A DNA stretch of 64,000 nucleotides, taken from assembly GCA_022705325.1 (NCBI GenBank), contig JAKJER010000010.1, forward strand, positions 62,001 to 126,000. The letters are read 5' to 3'. Within the stretch, counting starts at the first letter, position 1. Every line of letters starts with the position of its first letter. The stretch is from Planctomycetota bacterium (GTDB lineage Bacteria; Planctomycetota; Phycisphaerae; SM23-33). Shown in pieces: positions 7,977 to 16,495 of the stretch. The notes under the pieces are model-generated. The model ran no database searches and was not told the DNA's origin. It saw only the letters and a program-made list of their open reading frames with translations. A program made the translations under genes and the position numbers.

Positions 7977-9272
7977 ATGAGCAAGACGACGGCGCTGGTA
8001 CGGGCGACGGTATTGGTCCTGGCGGCGATCCTGCTGGGCGGTTGCGGCGGCCAGGGGCGGGAGCAGTGGTTCCGCGGGAACATACACGCCCACTCCTTCT
8101 GGAGCGACGGGCGCAACTTCCCCGAACTCGTGGGCGACCTGTACAAGTCCAGCGGGTATCAGTTCCTGATCCTGACCGACCACAACATCCTCTCCCGCGG
8201 CGAGCGATGGAAGGACTACGACCTCAAGAGCAAGGACTGGACGGCCATGCTGGAGCGGGCCGGGCGCCGGTTCGGCGACCGCTGGGTCGAGACCCGCGTG
8301 CTGAACGGAAAGCACCAGGTCCGCCTCAAGACCTACCAGGAGGTGGCGGCCCGGCTGAACGAACCGGGGCGGTTCCTCCTGATCCAGGGCGAGGAGATCA
8401 CCACGAACTTCGCCAAGCGGACGCAGATCCACGTGAACATGCTTGGATGCGTGGAACTGATCAAGCCGCTGGCGGGCAAGGACGAGTGCGACACGCTGGT
8501 CAAGAACGTAGCCGCGGTGCACGAGCAGGCGCTGGCGGCCGACAAGACGATCCTGCCGATGGTCAACCATCCCAACTGGCCCCGCTACAGCCTGACGGCG
8601 GAAGACCTGGCCGAGGTGAGCGACCCGTGCCTGTTGGAGATTCTCAACCCGTGGGACGGGGCGCTGTTCCGCGGCAACGCCCGCCATCCCTGCCACGAAC
8701 GGCTGTGGGACATCGCCAACACGCTGCGCCTGGTCCGCGGGCGGGACGTGCTGTACGGCACGGCCACCGACGACTCCCACGACTACAGCAACATGAGCCC
8801 CACCAACGCCAACGTCACGCAGGGCTGGGTGATGGTCCGCGCGAAGGAGCTGAGCGAGAAGGCGATCCTGCGGGCCCTGACGGAAGGCGACTTCTACTTC
8901 ACCAACGGCCTGGAGTTGGAGACGCTGGAGTTCGACGCGAGCGCGGGCGAACTGCGCGTCTCGGCCCGGGTCGAGCCCGGCGTGCACTACGCGGTGGAGT
9001 TCTACGGCACGCCGGAAGGGTGCGACCTGTCCTCGACGCCGGTGGCCTGCCGGGACCCGGACGGCAAGCCCGGGCGGGCCAGTCGGAAATACTCCGCCGA
9101 AATCGGCAAGCGCCTGGCCCGTGTGGAGGGCCCCACCGCGACCTATCGCCTGACCGGGCGGGAGATGTTCGTGCGGGCGGTGGTCCGCAGCGACCGCAAG
9201 ATGCTCGTGCCGCCCCAGAACGAGATGGAGTACGAGGCCGCCTTCACCCAGCCGGTGGGCTGGCGCAAGTAG
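7977..9272 (+). CDS. PHP-domain lipoprotein (metal-dependent phosphoesterase fold)
   Basis: A 431-residue lipoprotein: the signal peptide ends AAILLGGC (Cys23), and the PHP domain begins at once with HAHSFWSDG (metal ligands His37 and His39) and LTDHN near residue 63. Later residues HPNWP and DDSHD are further likely metal ligands. PHP domains bind two or three metals and hydrolyse phosphate esters; secreted planctomycete versions are common but mostly uncharacterised. The C-terminal 110 residues look like a beta-rich accessory domain. The ATG at 7977 has GGAG 6 bases upstream. A strong hairpin at 9292-9326 closes the unit. Confidence 0.8.
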   Translation: MSKTTALVRATVLVLAAILLGGCGGQGREQWFRGNIHAHSFWSDGRNFPELVGDLYKSSGYQFLILTDHNILSRGERWKDYDLKSKDWTAMLERAGRRFGDRWVETRVLNGKHQVRLKTYQEVAARLNEPGRFLLIQGEEITTNFAKRTQIHVNMLGCVELIKPLAGKDECDTLVKNVAAVHEQALAADKTILPMVNHPNWPRYSLTAEDLAEVSDPCLLEILNPWDGALFRGNARHPCHERLWDIANTLRLVRGRDVLYGTATDDSHDYSNMSPTNANVTQGWVMVRAKELSEKAILRALTEGDFYFTNGLELETLEFDASAGELRVSARVEPGVHYAVEFYGTPEGCDLSSTPVACRDPDGKPGRASRKYSAEIGKRLARVEGPTATYRLTGREMFVRAVVRSDRKMLVPPQNEMEYEAAFTQPVGWRK

Positions 9273-9291
9273 CCCGCGGCGGCAAAGATGA

Positions 9292-9326
9292 ACAAGGGCA
9301 GCCGTCGCCTGGACGGCTGCCCTTGT
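9292..9326 (+). terminator. Strong hairpin after the PHP gene
   Basis: ACAAGGGCAGCCGTC and its exact complement form a 15-bp perfect stem around a 5-base GCCTG loop. It lies 19 bases past the PHP stop and faces the convergent Gfo/Idh gene, so it may end transcription from both sides. No long T-run follows. Confidence 0.7.
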
Positions 9327-9331
9327 CTTCA

Positions 9332-9373
9332 GTGGTCAATGGGCAGTTGTCGATTGTCAACTGACAATCGAAC
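9332..9373. repeat. Degenerate 7-nt tandem repeat, locus 2, with inner hairpin
   Basis: Six units in phase: GTGGTCA, ATGGGCA, GTTGTCG, ATTGTCA, ACTGACA, ATCGAAC. Within it TCGATTGTCA (9350-9359) and TGACAATCGA (9362-9371) are perfect inverted copies. It lies between two convergent genes and touches the stop codon of the Gfo/Idh gene. It shares CGATTGT with locus 4. Confidence 0.6.
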
Positions 9374-10809
9374 TACACCTTGGGCATCTCGTAGCCCTTG
9401 CGGTATTCGCGGGTGAGCAGGGCCTGGGCCTTCGGGGTGTCGCTGGGCCCGGTGAAGACTTCCTTGGCCGGGTCGATCTCCAGGATGGCGCTGGACTGCA
9501 TGGTGGCGGCGTCGAGCTGGACGCCGTTGACTTCCAGGTTGGCCTGGAAGCCGTCGATCAGCTCCTGCCAGGGCTTGAAGTCCTTGGCGATATCGAGGAC
9601 CTGCTCCTTCTTGTACTGGCTGCCGAGGCGGTAGGCGACGTTGGCCAGGTGGCACCAGGAGCTGGTGTAGTGGGTCTGCTCGATCTCGGCGTTGAGGCTC
9701 TTGCGGTCGCGGGAGCGGACAGCGTCGATGAAATTCTGGGCGTGCCCGCCGCCGGCGTCGCCGCGGAACTGGGCGATGCTGTTGCCGTCCTTGTCGTAGG
9801 CCTTGCCGCCGCCGCGCCCGCCGGCGTAGTAGCCGTTCTCGAACTGGATCACGTAGCCGCTGCGCACGCCCTTGAAGGCGGGCTCGGTCTTCTTGTCGGG
9901 CTTGGAGTAGAGCCCGCACAGGTCGAAGATCACCGGCACGATCCCCGTGTCGAAGTACACCACGTGCATGTTGGGGGTCTCGCCCGCGTCGTCCTTGAGC
10001 CCCACGCGCCCGCCGGCGGCCAGGATCCGCTTGGGCAGCGAGCAGCGGTCATCGAGCATGTTGCGGATGTCGTCCAGCACGTGGACGCCCCAGTTGCCCA
10101 TCTCGCCGCTGCCGGTGTTCCAGATCCAGTGCCAGTCGTAGTGGAACTGCTTGCGGTACATGGGCAGGTCCTGGGCCGGGCCCAGCCACACGTCGTAGTT
10201 CACCTCGGCAGGCGGGGTGAGCGGTTCGCTCCGCTTGCCGATCGACGGGCGATAGCCGTACCTCATGCCGCGGATGTGCTGCATCTTGCCCAGCTTGCCG
10301 GACTTGATGAACTCGCGGATCTTCTCCTGGACCGGGTCGGACCGCTGCTGCGTGCCGCCCTGGACGATGCGGTTGTTCTTGCGGGCGGCCTCGACGATCT
10401 GCCGCCCTTCCCACACGGTGTGCGACACCGGCTTCTCGACGTAGACGTCCTTGCCCGCCTGGCAGGCCCAGACCGCCTGGAGGGCGTGCTGGTGACTGGC
10501 CGAGGAGATGACGACGGCGTCGACGTTCTTGTCTTCGAGAGCCTTGCGGCAGTCGGCGTCGGCCTGGGCGTTGGGGTACCGCTTCTTGGCGGCAGCCAGA
10601 CGCTTGGAATCCGGCTCGCACAGCCAGACGATCTCGACGCCGGGGATCTTGCTGAACCATCCAGCCGAGCCCGACCCGCGTCCGCCCAGGCCGATGCTGG
10701 CGATGCGGACCTTCTCATTGGCGCCGAGGACGTTGCGGATGGGCAGGGCCAGCGCGGCGCCGGCGGCGGCGGCCCCCTGCACGAAACTGCGACGAGAAAT
10801 CCTGGACAT
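9373..10809 (-). CDS. Tat-exported Gfo/Idh/MocA-family oxidoreductase
   Basis: A 478-residue protein with a Tat signal (MSRISRRSFVQGAAAAGAAL) followed by a Rossmann domain with ASIGLGGRGSG at 38-48 and the family motif VYVEKPVSHT. The C-terminal alpha/beta domain is the substrate half. Tat export makes sense because the NAD(P) cofactor must be bound before translocation. Related enzymes oxidise glycosides, often at C3, which would feed DUF1080 proteins; the substrate here is unknown. The ATG at 10809 has AAGGAG with 6-base spacing, better than the ATG 15 bases upstream. It converges with the PHP gene and is divergent from the GH29 gene. Confidence 0.85.
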   Translation of the reverse strand: MSRISRRSFVQGAAAAGAALALPIRNVLGANEKVRIASIGLGGRGSGSAGWFSKIPGVEIVWLCEPDSKRLAAAKKRYPNAQADADCRKALEDKNVDAVVISSASHQHALQAVWACQAGKDVYVEKPVSHTVWEGRQIVEAARKNNRIVQGGTQQRSDPVQEKIREFIKSGKLGKMQHIRGMRYGYRPSIGKRSEPLTPPAEVNYDVWLGPAQDLPMYRKQFHYDWHWIWNTGSGEMGNWGVHVLDDIRNMLDDRCSLPKRILAAGGRVGLKDDAGETPNMHVVYFDTGIVPVIFDLCGLYSKPDKKTEPAFKGVRSGYVIQFENGYYAGGRGGGKAYDKDGNSIAQFRGDAGGGHAQNFIDAVRSRDRKSLNAEIEQTHYTSSWCHLANVAYRLGSQYKKEQVLDIAKDFKPWQELIDGFQANLEVNGVQLDAATMQSSAILEIDPAKEVFTGPSDTPKAQALLTREYRKGYEMPKV

Positions 10810-11011
10810 AGTCTGCTCCTTCACGCTGGCTTGCTTGGGCCAGGGGTTCGTAATCGGCTTATGATACCCGAAGTGCCGCGTCTGTAAACCGTCGCTCGCA
10901 AGATTTCTCCGCTTCGCTCAGCCGCCCGGCCGGCTTGCGGTCGGCTGGCCGGTCGGCTACAGTCTGGGCGCGTCGACTCGACCCGCCGGCCCCTTCTTCA
11001 GGAGTCCGACC

Positions 11012-12391
11012 ATGAAGCGCAGTGTGATATGCCTGGTCGCCCTGGCCCTCCTCCTGTCCTCCTGCACCGCCCCGCCCGCCCGGGCAGCCGACCATGAGGA
11101 GGTCCTGCCCCAGCCGCCGGCCGCGGGAGCCATCGCCCGCACCTACGCCGAAACGCCCGCCCAACGCGACGAGCGCATGAAGTGGTGGCGCGAGGCCCGC
11201 TACGGCATGTTCATCCACTGGGGCATCTACGCCCAGCCCGCCGGCGTGTGGAAGGGCCAGGTCGTCGATCCCAAACACGGCAGCGAGTGGATCCAGTGCG
11301 ACGCCCTGCTTAGCCGGGCCGAGTACGAACCCCTGGCCAAGACCTTCAACCCCGTCCGCTTCGACGCAGCCCAGTGGGTCCAGCTCGCCCGCCAGGCGGG
11401 GATGAAGTACATGGTCATCACCTCCAAGCACCACGACGGCTTCTGCATGTACGACACGAAGCTGAGCGACTACAGCATCGTCCGCCGCTCGCCCTACGGC
11501 AAGGACCCGATGCGGGCCCTGGCCGACGAGTGCAGGAAGGCGGGCATTCGCTTCGGGTTCTACTATTCCCAGCTCGACTGGCACCACCCCGCCCAGCGGA
11601 ACAACCCCAAGCATGAGGGGCGCAAGGCCTACCGTTTCAACGCCGTCACCGACAAGCCCGCGTACGTCGCCTTCCTCAAGGGCCAGCTCCGCGAGCTGAT
11701 CGAGAACTACGACCCAGCCGTCCTGTTCTTCGACGGCGAGTGGACGGACTGGTGGACGGCCAAGGACGGCAAGGACCTGGAGCTGTATGTCCGCTCGCTC
11801 AAGAAGGACATCATCCTGAACAATCGCGTGGGCAAGCGAAAGCCCGGCGACGGCGACTACGGCACGCCCGAGCAGCAGATCCCGGCCACCGGGCTCAACT
11901 ACGACTGGGAAACCTGCATGACCCTCAACGGGACGTGGGGGTACAAGTCGTACGACAAGGCCTGGAAGAGCCGGCGCGACGTGGTCCGCAAGCTGGTGGA
12001 CATCGCCAGCAAGGGGGGCAACTTTCTGCTGAACGTGGGCCCGACCGCGGAGGGGGTCATCCCCGAGGCCAGCGCCGAGCGGCTGAGAGAGGTCGGCAAG
12101 TGGCTGGCGGCCAACGGCGAGGCGATCTACGCCACGCAGGCCAGCCCGTTTGACCGCCCGGCCTGGGGACGCTACACCCGAAGGGCGGGCGTGATCTACG
12201 CCCACGTGTTCGACTGGCCCGCCGACGGGCGACTGGAGGTCCCGGTGGCTGCGGAGCGGATCGCCCGCGCCGCCGTGCTGGGGCGCGATGTCAAGGCGGC
12301 GATCGAGCCGGCCGGCAAAGCCTGCACGCTGCGCGTGGGCGCCAAAGCGGCGGATGAGGACTGCACGGTCGTCCGGATCGAGATGAAGTAA
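11012..12391 (+). CDS. Alpha-L-fucosidase lipoprotein (GH29)
   Basis: A 459-residue lipoprotein (lipobox LLLSSC, Cys18) with a full GH29 catalytic barrel. Landmarks are WWREARYGMFIHWG at 58-71, the substrate-binding SKHHDGFCMYD at 138-148, and VLFFDGEW, in which Asp241 is the expected nucleophile. Family members remove terminal alpha-linked L-fucose by a retaining mechanism; the final 80 residues are a short beta domain. The ATG at 11012 follows CAGGAG. With the nearby sialidase it suggests attack on fucosylated and sialylated, mucin-like or algal glycans. The stop is followed by a GCCTGCC/GGCAGGC hairpin facing the convergent methyltransferase gene. Confidence 0.92.
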   Translation: MKRSVICLVALALLLSSCTAPPARAADHEEVLPQPPAAGAIARTYAETPAQRDERMKWWREARYGMFIHWGIYAQPAGVWKGQVVDPKHGSEWIQCDALLSRAEYEPLAKTFNPVRFDAAQWVQLARQAGMKYMVITSKHHDGFCMYDTKLSDYSIVRRSPYGKDPMRALADECRKAGIRFGFYYSQLDWHHPAQRNNPKHEGRKAYRFNAVTDKPAYVAFLKGQLRELIENYDPAVLFFDGEWTDWWTAKDGKDLELYVRSLKKDIILNNRVGKRKPGDGDYGTPEQQIPATGLNYDWETCMTLNGTWGYKSYDKAWKSRRDVVRKLVDIASKGGNFLLNVGPTAEGVIPEASAERLREVGKWLAANGEAIYATQASPFDRPAWGRYTRRAGVIYAHVFDWPADGRLEVPVAAERIARAAVLGRDVKAAIEPAGKACTLRVGAKAADEDCTVVRIEMK

Positions 12392-12402
12392 CTCAGGCCC
12401 CT

Positions 12403-12419
12403 GCCTGCCGAAGGCAGGC
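12403..12419. terminator. Bidirectional hairpin between convergent genes
   Basis: GCCTGCC and GGCAGGC pair perfectly around GAA, between the fucosidase stop and the methyltransferase stop. It has no T-run in either direction, so termination is a guess from position and symmetry. Confidence 0.5.
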
Positions 12420-13048
12420 TAGGAGCTCTTTCGCAGCCGCAGGAAGACCTGGTGGACGAGGTAGTGGAACTCGGCATCGAGGGTCAGCCCGGCATCCTTG
12501 GCAAGCTGGAGGAACTCGTCTCGGGGGATTCGCCGGTCCTTGTCGTGGTCGATCTTGGCGTCGACGCGCCAGTCGACGATGGACAGCGAGGCCCCGGGCT
12601 TGAGCGAGCGGGCGATGTCCTTGACCAGGGCGGCACGCTGGTCCTTGGGCACGTGATGCAGCACGTTGCAGATCAGCGCGGCGTCCAGGCACGCGTCGGG
12701 CAGCTTCGTATCGGTCGGCCCCGACAGGACCGGCTCGATCTGGGTGAGCTTGTCCCGCTCGACGCGGTCCTTGACGCTCTTGAGGGCCTTCTCGCTGATC
12801 TCCGTGCCGTAGACCTTGCCCTCCGCCGCGACCGCCTTGGCCATGCGAAAGACGAAGTACCCTCCGCCGCAACCGATGTCGGCAACCCGCTGCCCGGGGG
12901 AGAGGTTCAGGTCGTCGATCACGCGATCGGGCTGCTGCCACGTATCGCGCGAGTCGCGCTTGGGCTGGGCGCTCAGGCTGGAGGGCAGAGTGACCAGCAG
13001 GGCCAGGCACAGGACCGCGGACAGCCGGACGACGCGATTGGCACTCAT
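12419..13048 (-). CDS. Class I SAM-dependent methyltransferase with signal peptide
   Basis: A 209-residue protein. Residues 55-63 (VADIGCGGG) are SAM-binding motif I, and CNVLHHVPKDQR matches motif IV-V of class I methyltransferases. The first 27 residues look like a Sec signal peptide (hydrophobic AVLCLALLVTLPSSL, then SAQ). That is odd, because SAM is not expected outside the cytoplasm. Either it acts as an N-terminally anchored enzyme, or the exported domain has another job. The ATG at 13048 has AAAGGA at 8-base spacing, and no alternative start removes the hydrophobic segment without cutting close to the fold. Substrate unknown. Confidence 0.75.
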   Translation of the reverse strand: MSANRVVRLSAVLCLALLVTLPSSLSAQPKRDSRDTWQQPDRVIDDLNLSPGQRVADIGCGGGYFVFRMAKAVAAEGKVYGTEISEKALKSVKDRVERDKLTQIEPVLSGPTDTKLPDACLDAALICNVLHHVPKDQRAALVKDIARSLKPGASLSIVDWRVDAKIDHDKDRRIPRDEFLQLAKDAGLTLDAEFHYLVHQVFLRLRKSS

Positions 13049-13154
13049 GGAGGATTCCTTTTCTATGGTCGTTGGGCGTATGATGCACGCGTCGCACGGG
13101 TGGGTGCAAGCGAATTGCGGCCCGGTCGTTGGGCCGAGAGGAAGGAGAACCAGC

Positions 13155-14357
13155 ATGTCGAAGGACCGCAATCGTTGTTGCGGGCGTCGCATGAGCAGGC
13201 GCCAGTTCGCGCAGACGACGGCCTTGGCGGCACTGGCGGCGGCAGCGGCTGGTTCCGCGGGCGCCGCGGGCCAGGACAAGCTCCGCATCCGCACCCCGTT
13301 CGACGGGGCGGTGCTCAACCGCCGCTGCGGGCGGCAGGACAAGGACGGCCTGACCATTCGCGTGGAGGGCGACGCACCGCCCGGCGTGGAGGTGCGGGTG
13401 AACGGCCGGGCGGCCGAGCGAAAAGGCGACACGTTCGCCGTCTCCGTGACGCTGACGAGCGACGAGACGACCCTGGAAGCGACCAGCCCCGCCCTGGCCG
13501 GACAGAGGGCGACCGCCCGCGTCGTCTGGGACCGCAGGTCGCTGCCCCGCTACCGCTTCTCCATCGACGACAACAGCTTCTTTCTCCGCGACATCGCGCA
13601 GAAGAAGCCCAAGAGCCTGTGGGACTGCTGGTACCTGGACATGCTCCGCGAGTTGAACCGCCGCTACGGCGTGAAGTTCACGGTCAACATCTACTACACC
13701 ACCGGCGAGGACTTCAACCTCACGCAGTTCCCCGACCGCTACAAGGGCCAGTGGCGCGATTGCAGCGGGTGGCTCAAGCTCGCCTTCCACGCCCGCGCGA
13801 ACGACCCCGACCGCCCCTACCAGGACGCCGAGCCCAAGGTCCTCATCGCCGACCTGGACCAGGTGGCCGAGCAGATCCACCGTTTCGCCGGCGAGGCCTC
13901 CTACGCCCCGCCCACGGTCATCCACTGGGGCATGACGCGCCACTCGGCCTTCAAGCCCCTTTACGACCGCGGCGTTCGGGTCCTCAGCGGGTACTTCCGC
14001 AAGAACGCCAAGGGCCGCTACGACGTCAACTACCTGTGGAACGACGCCGTCTCGGAGTACCTCTCCTGCCACGACGCCTGGAAGGACTTCGACAGCGGCA
14101 TTGTCTTCTCCCGCGTGGACATCGTCTGCAACTCCACGGCGCCGGAGAAGGTCGTGCCCGTGCTCGACCCGCAGCTCAAGGACCCCAACACGGCCGAGAT
14201 CATCGACCTGTTCACCCACGAGCAGTACTTCTGGCCGTTCTATCGCAACTACCTGAGCGATCACCGCCAGCGCGTGGAGAACGCCATTCGCTGGGCCCGC
14301 GAGAACAACTTCAAGCCCGTGTTCTTCCACGAAGGATTCCTGGGCGTCACGGCGTAA
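13155..14357 (+). CDS. Tat-exported protein, possibly polysaccharide-deacetylase-like
   Basis: A 400-residue protein whose N-terminus has a Tat motif (RRMSRRQF) and a long Ala-rich core, with cleavage likely near residue 36. Residues 40-110 look like an Ig/beta-sandwich domain (VRVNGRAAERKGD). Residues 130-400 contain YRFSIDD, FTVNIYY and HWGMTRHSAF, an arrangement reminiscent of polysaccharide-deacetylase barrels with an early Asp-Asp and late His residues. I cannot confirm that assignment, and the precise family is not one I know. The ATG at 13155 has AAGGAG with 7-base spacing. It is divergent from the methyltransferase gene, and the GNAT gene follows 14 bases later. Confidence 0.6.
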   Translation: MSKDRNRCCGRRMSRRQFAQTTALAALAAAAAGSAGAAGQDKLRIRTPFDGAVLNRRCGRQDKDGLTIRVEGDAPPGVEVRVNGRAAERKGDTFAVSVTLTSDETTLEATSPALAGQRATARVVWDRRSLPRYRFSIDDNSFFLRDIAQKKPKSLWDCWYLDMLRELNRRYGVKFTVNIYYTTGEDFNLTQFPDRYKGQWRDCSGWLKLAFHARANDPDRPYQDAEPKVLIADLDQVAEQIHRFAGEASYAPPTVIHWGMTRHSAFKPLYDRGVRVLSGYFRKNAKGRYDVNYLWNDAVSEYLSCHDAWKDFDSGIVFSRVDIVCNSTAPEKVVPVLDPQLKDPNTAEIIDLFTHEQYFWPFYRNYLSDHRQRVENAIRWARENNFKPVFFHEGFLGVTA

Positions 14358-14371
14358 TGGGAGCCATGGAT

Positions 14372-15301
14372 ATGAGTGACAGCATTCAGATTCGGCCGAT
14401 GACCGCAGCGGACCGCAGCGACGTGGCGGAGTTGATCTGCCTGTCGACCAACGTGTGGTATCAGTCGCACGGTCGCCCGCTCATCTTCTCGGGCGGACCG
14501 GCGAGTACGACGGTGTTCTTCGACGTGTACAACGCCCTGACGCCCGGGTGCGGGCTGGCGGCGGTCAACGCGGAGGGCCGGCTGGTCGGCTCGTGCTTCT
14601 ACCATCCCCGCCCGACGCACGTCTCACTGGGGATCATGAACGTGCACCCGAACTATTTCGGCGCGGGCGTGGCGCGCAGGCTGTTGGCGCGGATCATCGA
14701 GATCGCGGAGCAGCAGGGCAAGCCGGTGCGGCTGGTCAGCAGCGCGATGAATCTCGATTCGTTCTCGTTGTATACGCGGGCGGGCTTCGTCCCGCGGACG
14801 CCCTACCAGGACATGTTCCTGAACGTGCCGCCGGAGGGGCTGAAGCTGAGCACCGAGCTGGACCGGTTCGTCCGCCCGGCCGTCCTGGACGACGTGGAGG
14901 CGATGGTGGCCCTGGAGCGCGAGGTGGCCGGGCTGGACCGCGGACTGGACTACCGCCACTTCATCGCCAACCGGGAGGGGTTCTGGCACATGTCGGTGCT
15001 GGAGGACGGCTCGGGCAAGCTGGAGGGGTTCATGGCCTCTTCCGGCTCGGCCGGGTGCAACATGGTCGGGCCCGGCACGGCCCGCACGCCCGCCCAGGCG
15101 GCCGCCCTGCTGCTGGCGGAACTGAACGTCCAGCGCGGGCGATGCCCGGTGTTTCTGGCGCCCGTGCAGTGCAGCGAACTGGTGCGGACGCTGTACGCCT
15201 GGGGCGCCAAGAACTGCGAGACGCACTTCAGCCAGGTCCGCGGCCCCTGCCAGCCGATCCAGGGGGTCCACATGCCCACGTTCCTGCCCGAGAGCTGTTG
15301 A
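14372..15301 (+). CDS. Tandem GNAT-fold acetyltransferase
   Basis: A 309-residue cytoplasmic protein made of two GNAT-like halves. The first, residues 1-165, has an acetyl-CoA loop near VHPNYFGAGVARRLL (Q/RxxGxG-type) and ends with LYTRAGFVP. The second, from about 170, is degenerate and lacks a clear CoA loop. Such proteins transfer acetyl groups from acetyl-CoA to amines, but the substrate cannot be read here. Three in-frame ATGs exist (14357, 14366, 14372); GGGAG at 14359-14363 is 8 bases from 14372, which is chosen. It probably shares a transcript with the Tat protein upstream. A very large inverted repeat separates it from the convergent sigma-factor gene. Confidence 0.75.
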   Translation: MSDSIQIRPMTAADRSDVAELICLSTNVWYQSHGRPLIFSGGPASTTVFFDVYNALTPGCGLAAVNAEGRLVGSCFYHPRPTHVSLGIMNVHPNYFGAGVARRLLARIIEIAEQQGKPVRLVSSAMNLDSFSLYTRAGFVPRTPYQDMFLNVPPEGLKLSTELDRFVRPAVLDDVEAMVALEREVAGLDRGLDYRHFIANREGFWHMSVLEDGSGKLEGFMASSGSAGCNMVGPGTARTPAQAAALLLAELNVQRGRCPVFLAPVQCSELVRTLYAWGAKNCETHFSQVRGPCQPIQGVHMPTFLPESC

Positions 15302-15310
15302 GGGCTCGAG

Positions 15311-15432
15311 CCGCCAAGATCACGAAGACCGCCAAGGCCACCAGGAAAAGAGATAGAGACCACAAAGACGGTCCTTTGTGATCTCTATTTCTTTTCGGTG
15401 ATCCTGGTGATCTTGGTGGTCTTGGTGATCCC
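15311..15432. repeat. 9-nt tandem repeats arranged as a giant inverted repeat
   Basis: The left arm has 9-base units GATCACGAA, GACCGCCAA, GGCCACCAG (15318-15344). The right arm has GGTGATCCT, GGTGATCTT, GGTGGTCTT, GGTGATCCC (15397-15432), essentially the complement. Between them GAAAAGAGATAGAGACCAC (from 15345) pairs with GTGATCTCTATTTCTTTTC, giving a nearly continuous stem of about 45-50 bp. It fills the gap between the convergent GNAT and sigma-factor genes and could be a bidirectional terminator. Confidence 0.75.
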
Positions 15433-15441
15433 GTCCGCCTG

Positions 15442-16269
15442 TTAGATCCTCTCTTCCGCCAGGCCCTTGAGTTCGGCCAGGGCCTTCTTTTCGAGTTGGC
15501 GGACTCGTTCGCGGGTCAGGTGGACGATCTCGCCGATCTGCTTGAAGGTCCGCGGGGGGCCTTCGTAGCCGTCGAGGGCGAATCGCAGCTCGAGGATGCG
15601 GCGTTCGCGCGGCTCGAGCTTGTGGAGCAGGGCCTGCACGAACGGGGCGTTGGAGGCCTGGAGCAGGGCTTGCTCGGGGGCGGCGCCGTTGCCGTCGGGG
15701 ATCATCTCGCTCATGGCCTGCGACTCGCCGTTGCCCATCTGCGTGGGGGCGTTGACGGCCTTGAGGCCCTGCTGAATGATGCCGGCCTTCTTCTCGCTGA
15801 TCTTCAGGGCCTTGGCCATCTCCTTGACGCTGGCGACGCGGCCCAGGCGGGCTTCGAGGCTGCGGGCGGCGCGGCGCCACTTGGTAATGAGCTTGACCAG
15901 GTAGGCGGGGATGTGGATGGGCTGCCCGGCGTTGATCATGGCCCGCTTGATGGCCTGCTTGATCCACCAGGCGGCGTAGGTGGAGAACCGCACGCCGGCG
16001 TCGGGGTTGAACTCCTCGACGGCCCGCATGAGCCCGAGGTTGCCCTCGGCCACCAGGTCGCCCAGGGTCATGCCGGGATTGGAGTATTCCTTGGCGATGT
16101 TGACCACCAGGCGAAGGTTGGCCTGGATCATCTGCTCGCGGGCGACGGGATCGCTGTGCTCGCGAATGCGCCGCGCGAGTTGCTTCTCCTGGTCGGCCGT
16201 CAGAAGCGGCGTGCTCTTGATCTGGTCCAGATACCAGCCCAGCCCTGCCTTGGACGTGCTTATGGTCAT
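15442..16269 (-). CDS. RNA polymerase sigma-70 family factor (group 1/2-like, no region 1.1)
   Basis: A 275-residue sigma factor. Region 1.2 is at the N-terminus (STPLLTADQEKQLARR); region 2 follows with NLRLVVNIAKEY, the core-binding GDLVAEGNLGLMRAVEEF and RFSTYAAWWIKQAI (-10 recognition). Region 3 spans about 115-200. Region 4 ends with TFKQIGEIVHLTRERVRQLE, the -35 reading helix. Length and order match group 2 or compact housekeeping sigmas without region 1.1. The ATG at 16269 has AGGAGG with 6-base spacing. It is the last gene on the strand carrying mreC-mreD-mrdA-rodA, separated from rodA by a heptad-repeat hairpin, so shared transcription is uncertain. A TATAGT box lies about 75 bases upstream. 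Confidence 0.9.
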   Translation of the reverse strand: MTISTSKAGLGWYLDQIKSTPLLTADQEKQLARRIREHSDPVAREQMIQANLRLVVNIAKEYSNPGMTLGDLVAEGNLGLMRAVEEFNPDAGVRFSTYAAWWIKQAIKRAMINAGQPIHIPAYLVKLITKWRRAARSLEARLGRVASVKEMAKALKISEKKAGIIQQGLKAVNAPTQMGNGESQAMSEMIPDGNGAAPEQALLQASNAPFVQALLHKLEPRERRILELRFALDGYEGPPRTFKQIGEIVHLTRERVRQLEKKALAELKGLAEERI

Positions 16270-16420
16270 TCGGTAGCCTCCTGTTGTGCGGGACTGGGCC
16301 GGGACACTCCTGTCGGCCTCCTGAACCCGCACTATACGTTTCGACTTGCATAGGGGGCTACTTGAGTAAGGGCATGGCTCTGCGTGCGGTGCTTCTCGGA
16401 GGCGCAGGAATAGAGCGTTT

Positions 16421-16494
16421 CGATCGACGATTGTCGATTTGCTGTGGGTTCGCGACCACCGACGTCCAATCGACAATCGACAATCGAAAATCGC
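16421..16494. repeat. 7-nt tandem repeat, locus 4, as inverted arms
   Basis: The left arm CGATCGA, CGATTGT, CGATTTG (16421-16441) and the right arm CAATCGA x3, AAATCGC (16467-16494) both keep a 7-base phase and are reverse complements of each other. The loop contains its own GTGG/CCAC stem. It lies between the rodA stop (16496) and the sigma-factor start. Confidence 0.7.
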
Positions 16495-16495
16495 G

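Noticed and set aside
15442..16269. An ECF or sporulation sigma factor
   Set aside because: Regions 1.2, 2, 3 and 4 are all present, which fits a group 1/2 sigma-70 instead.
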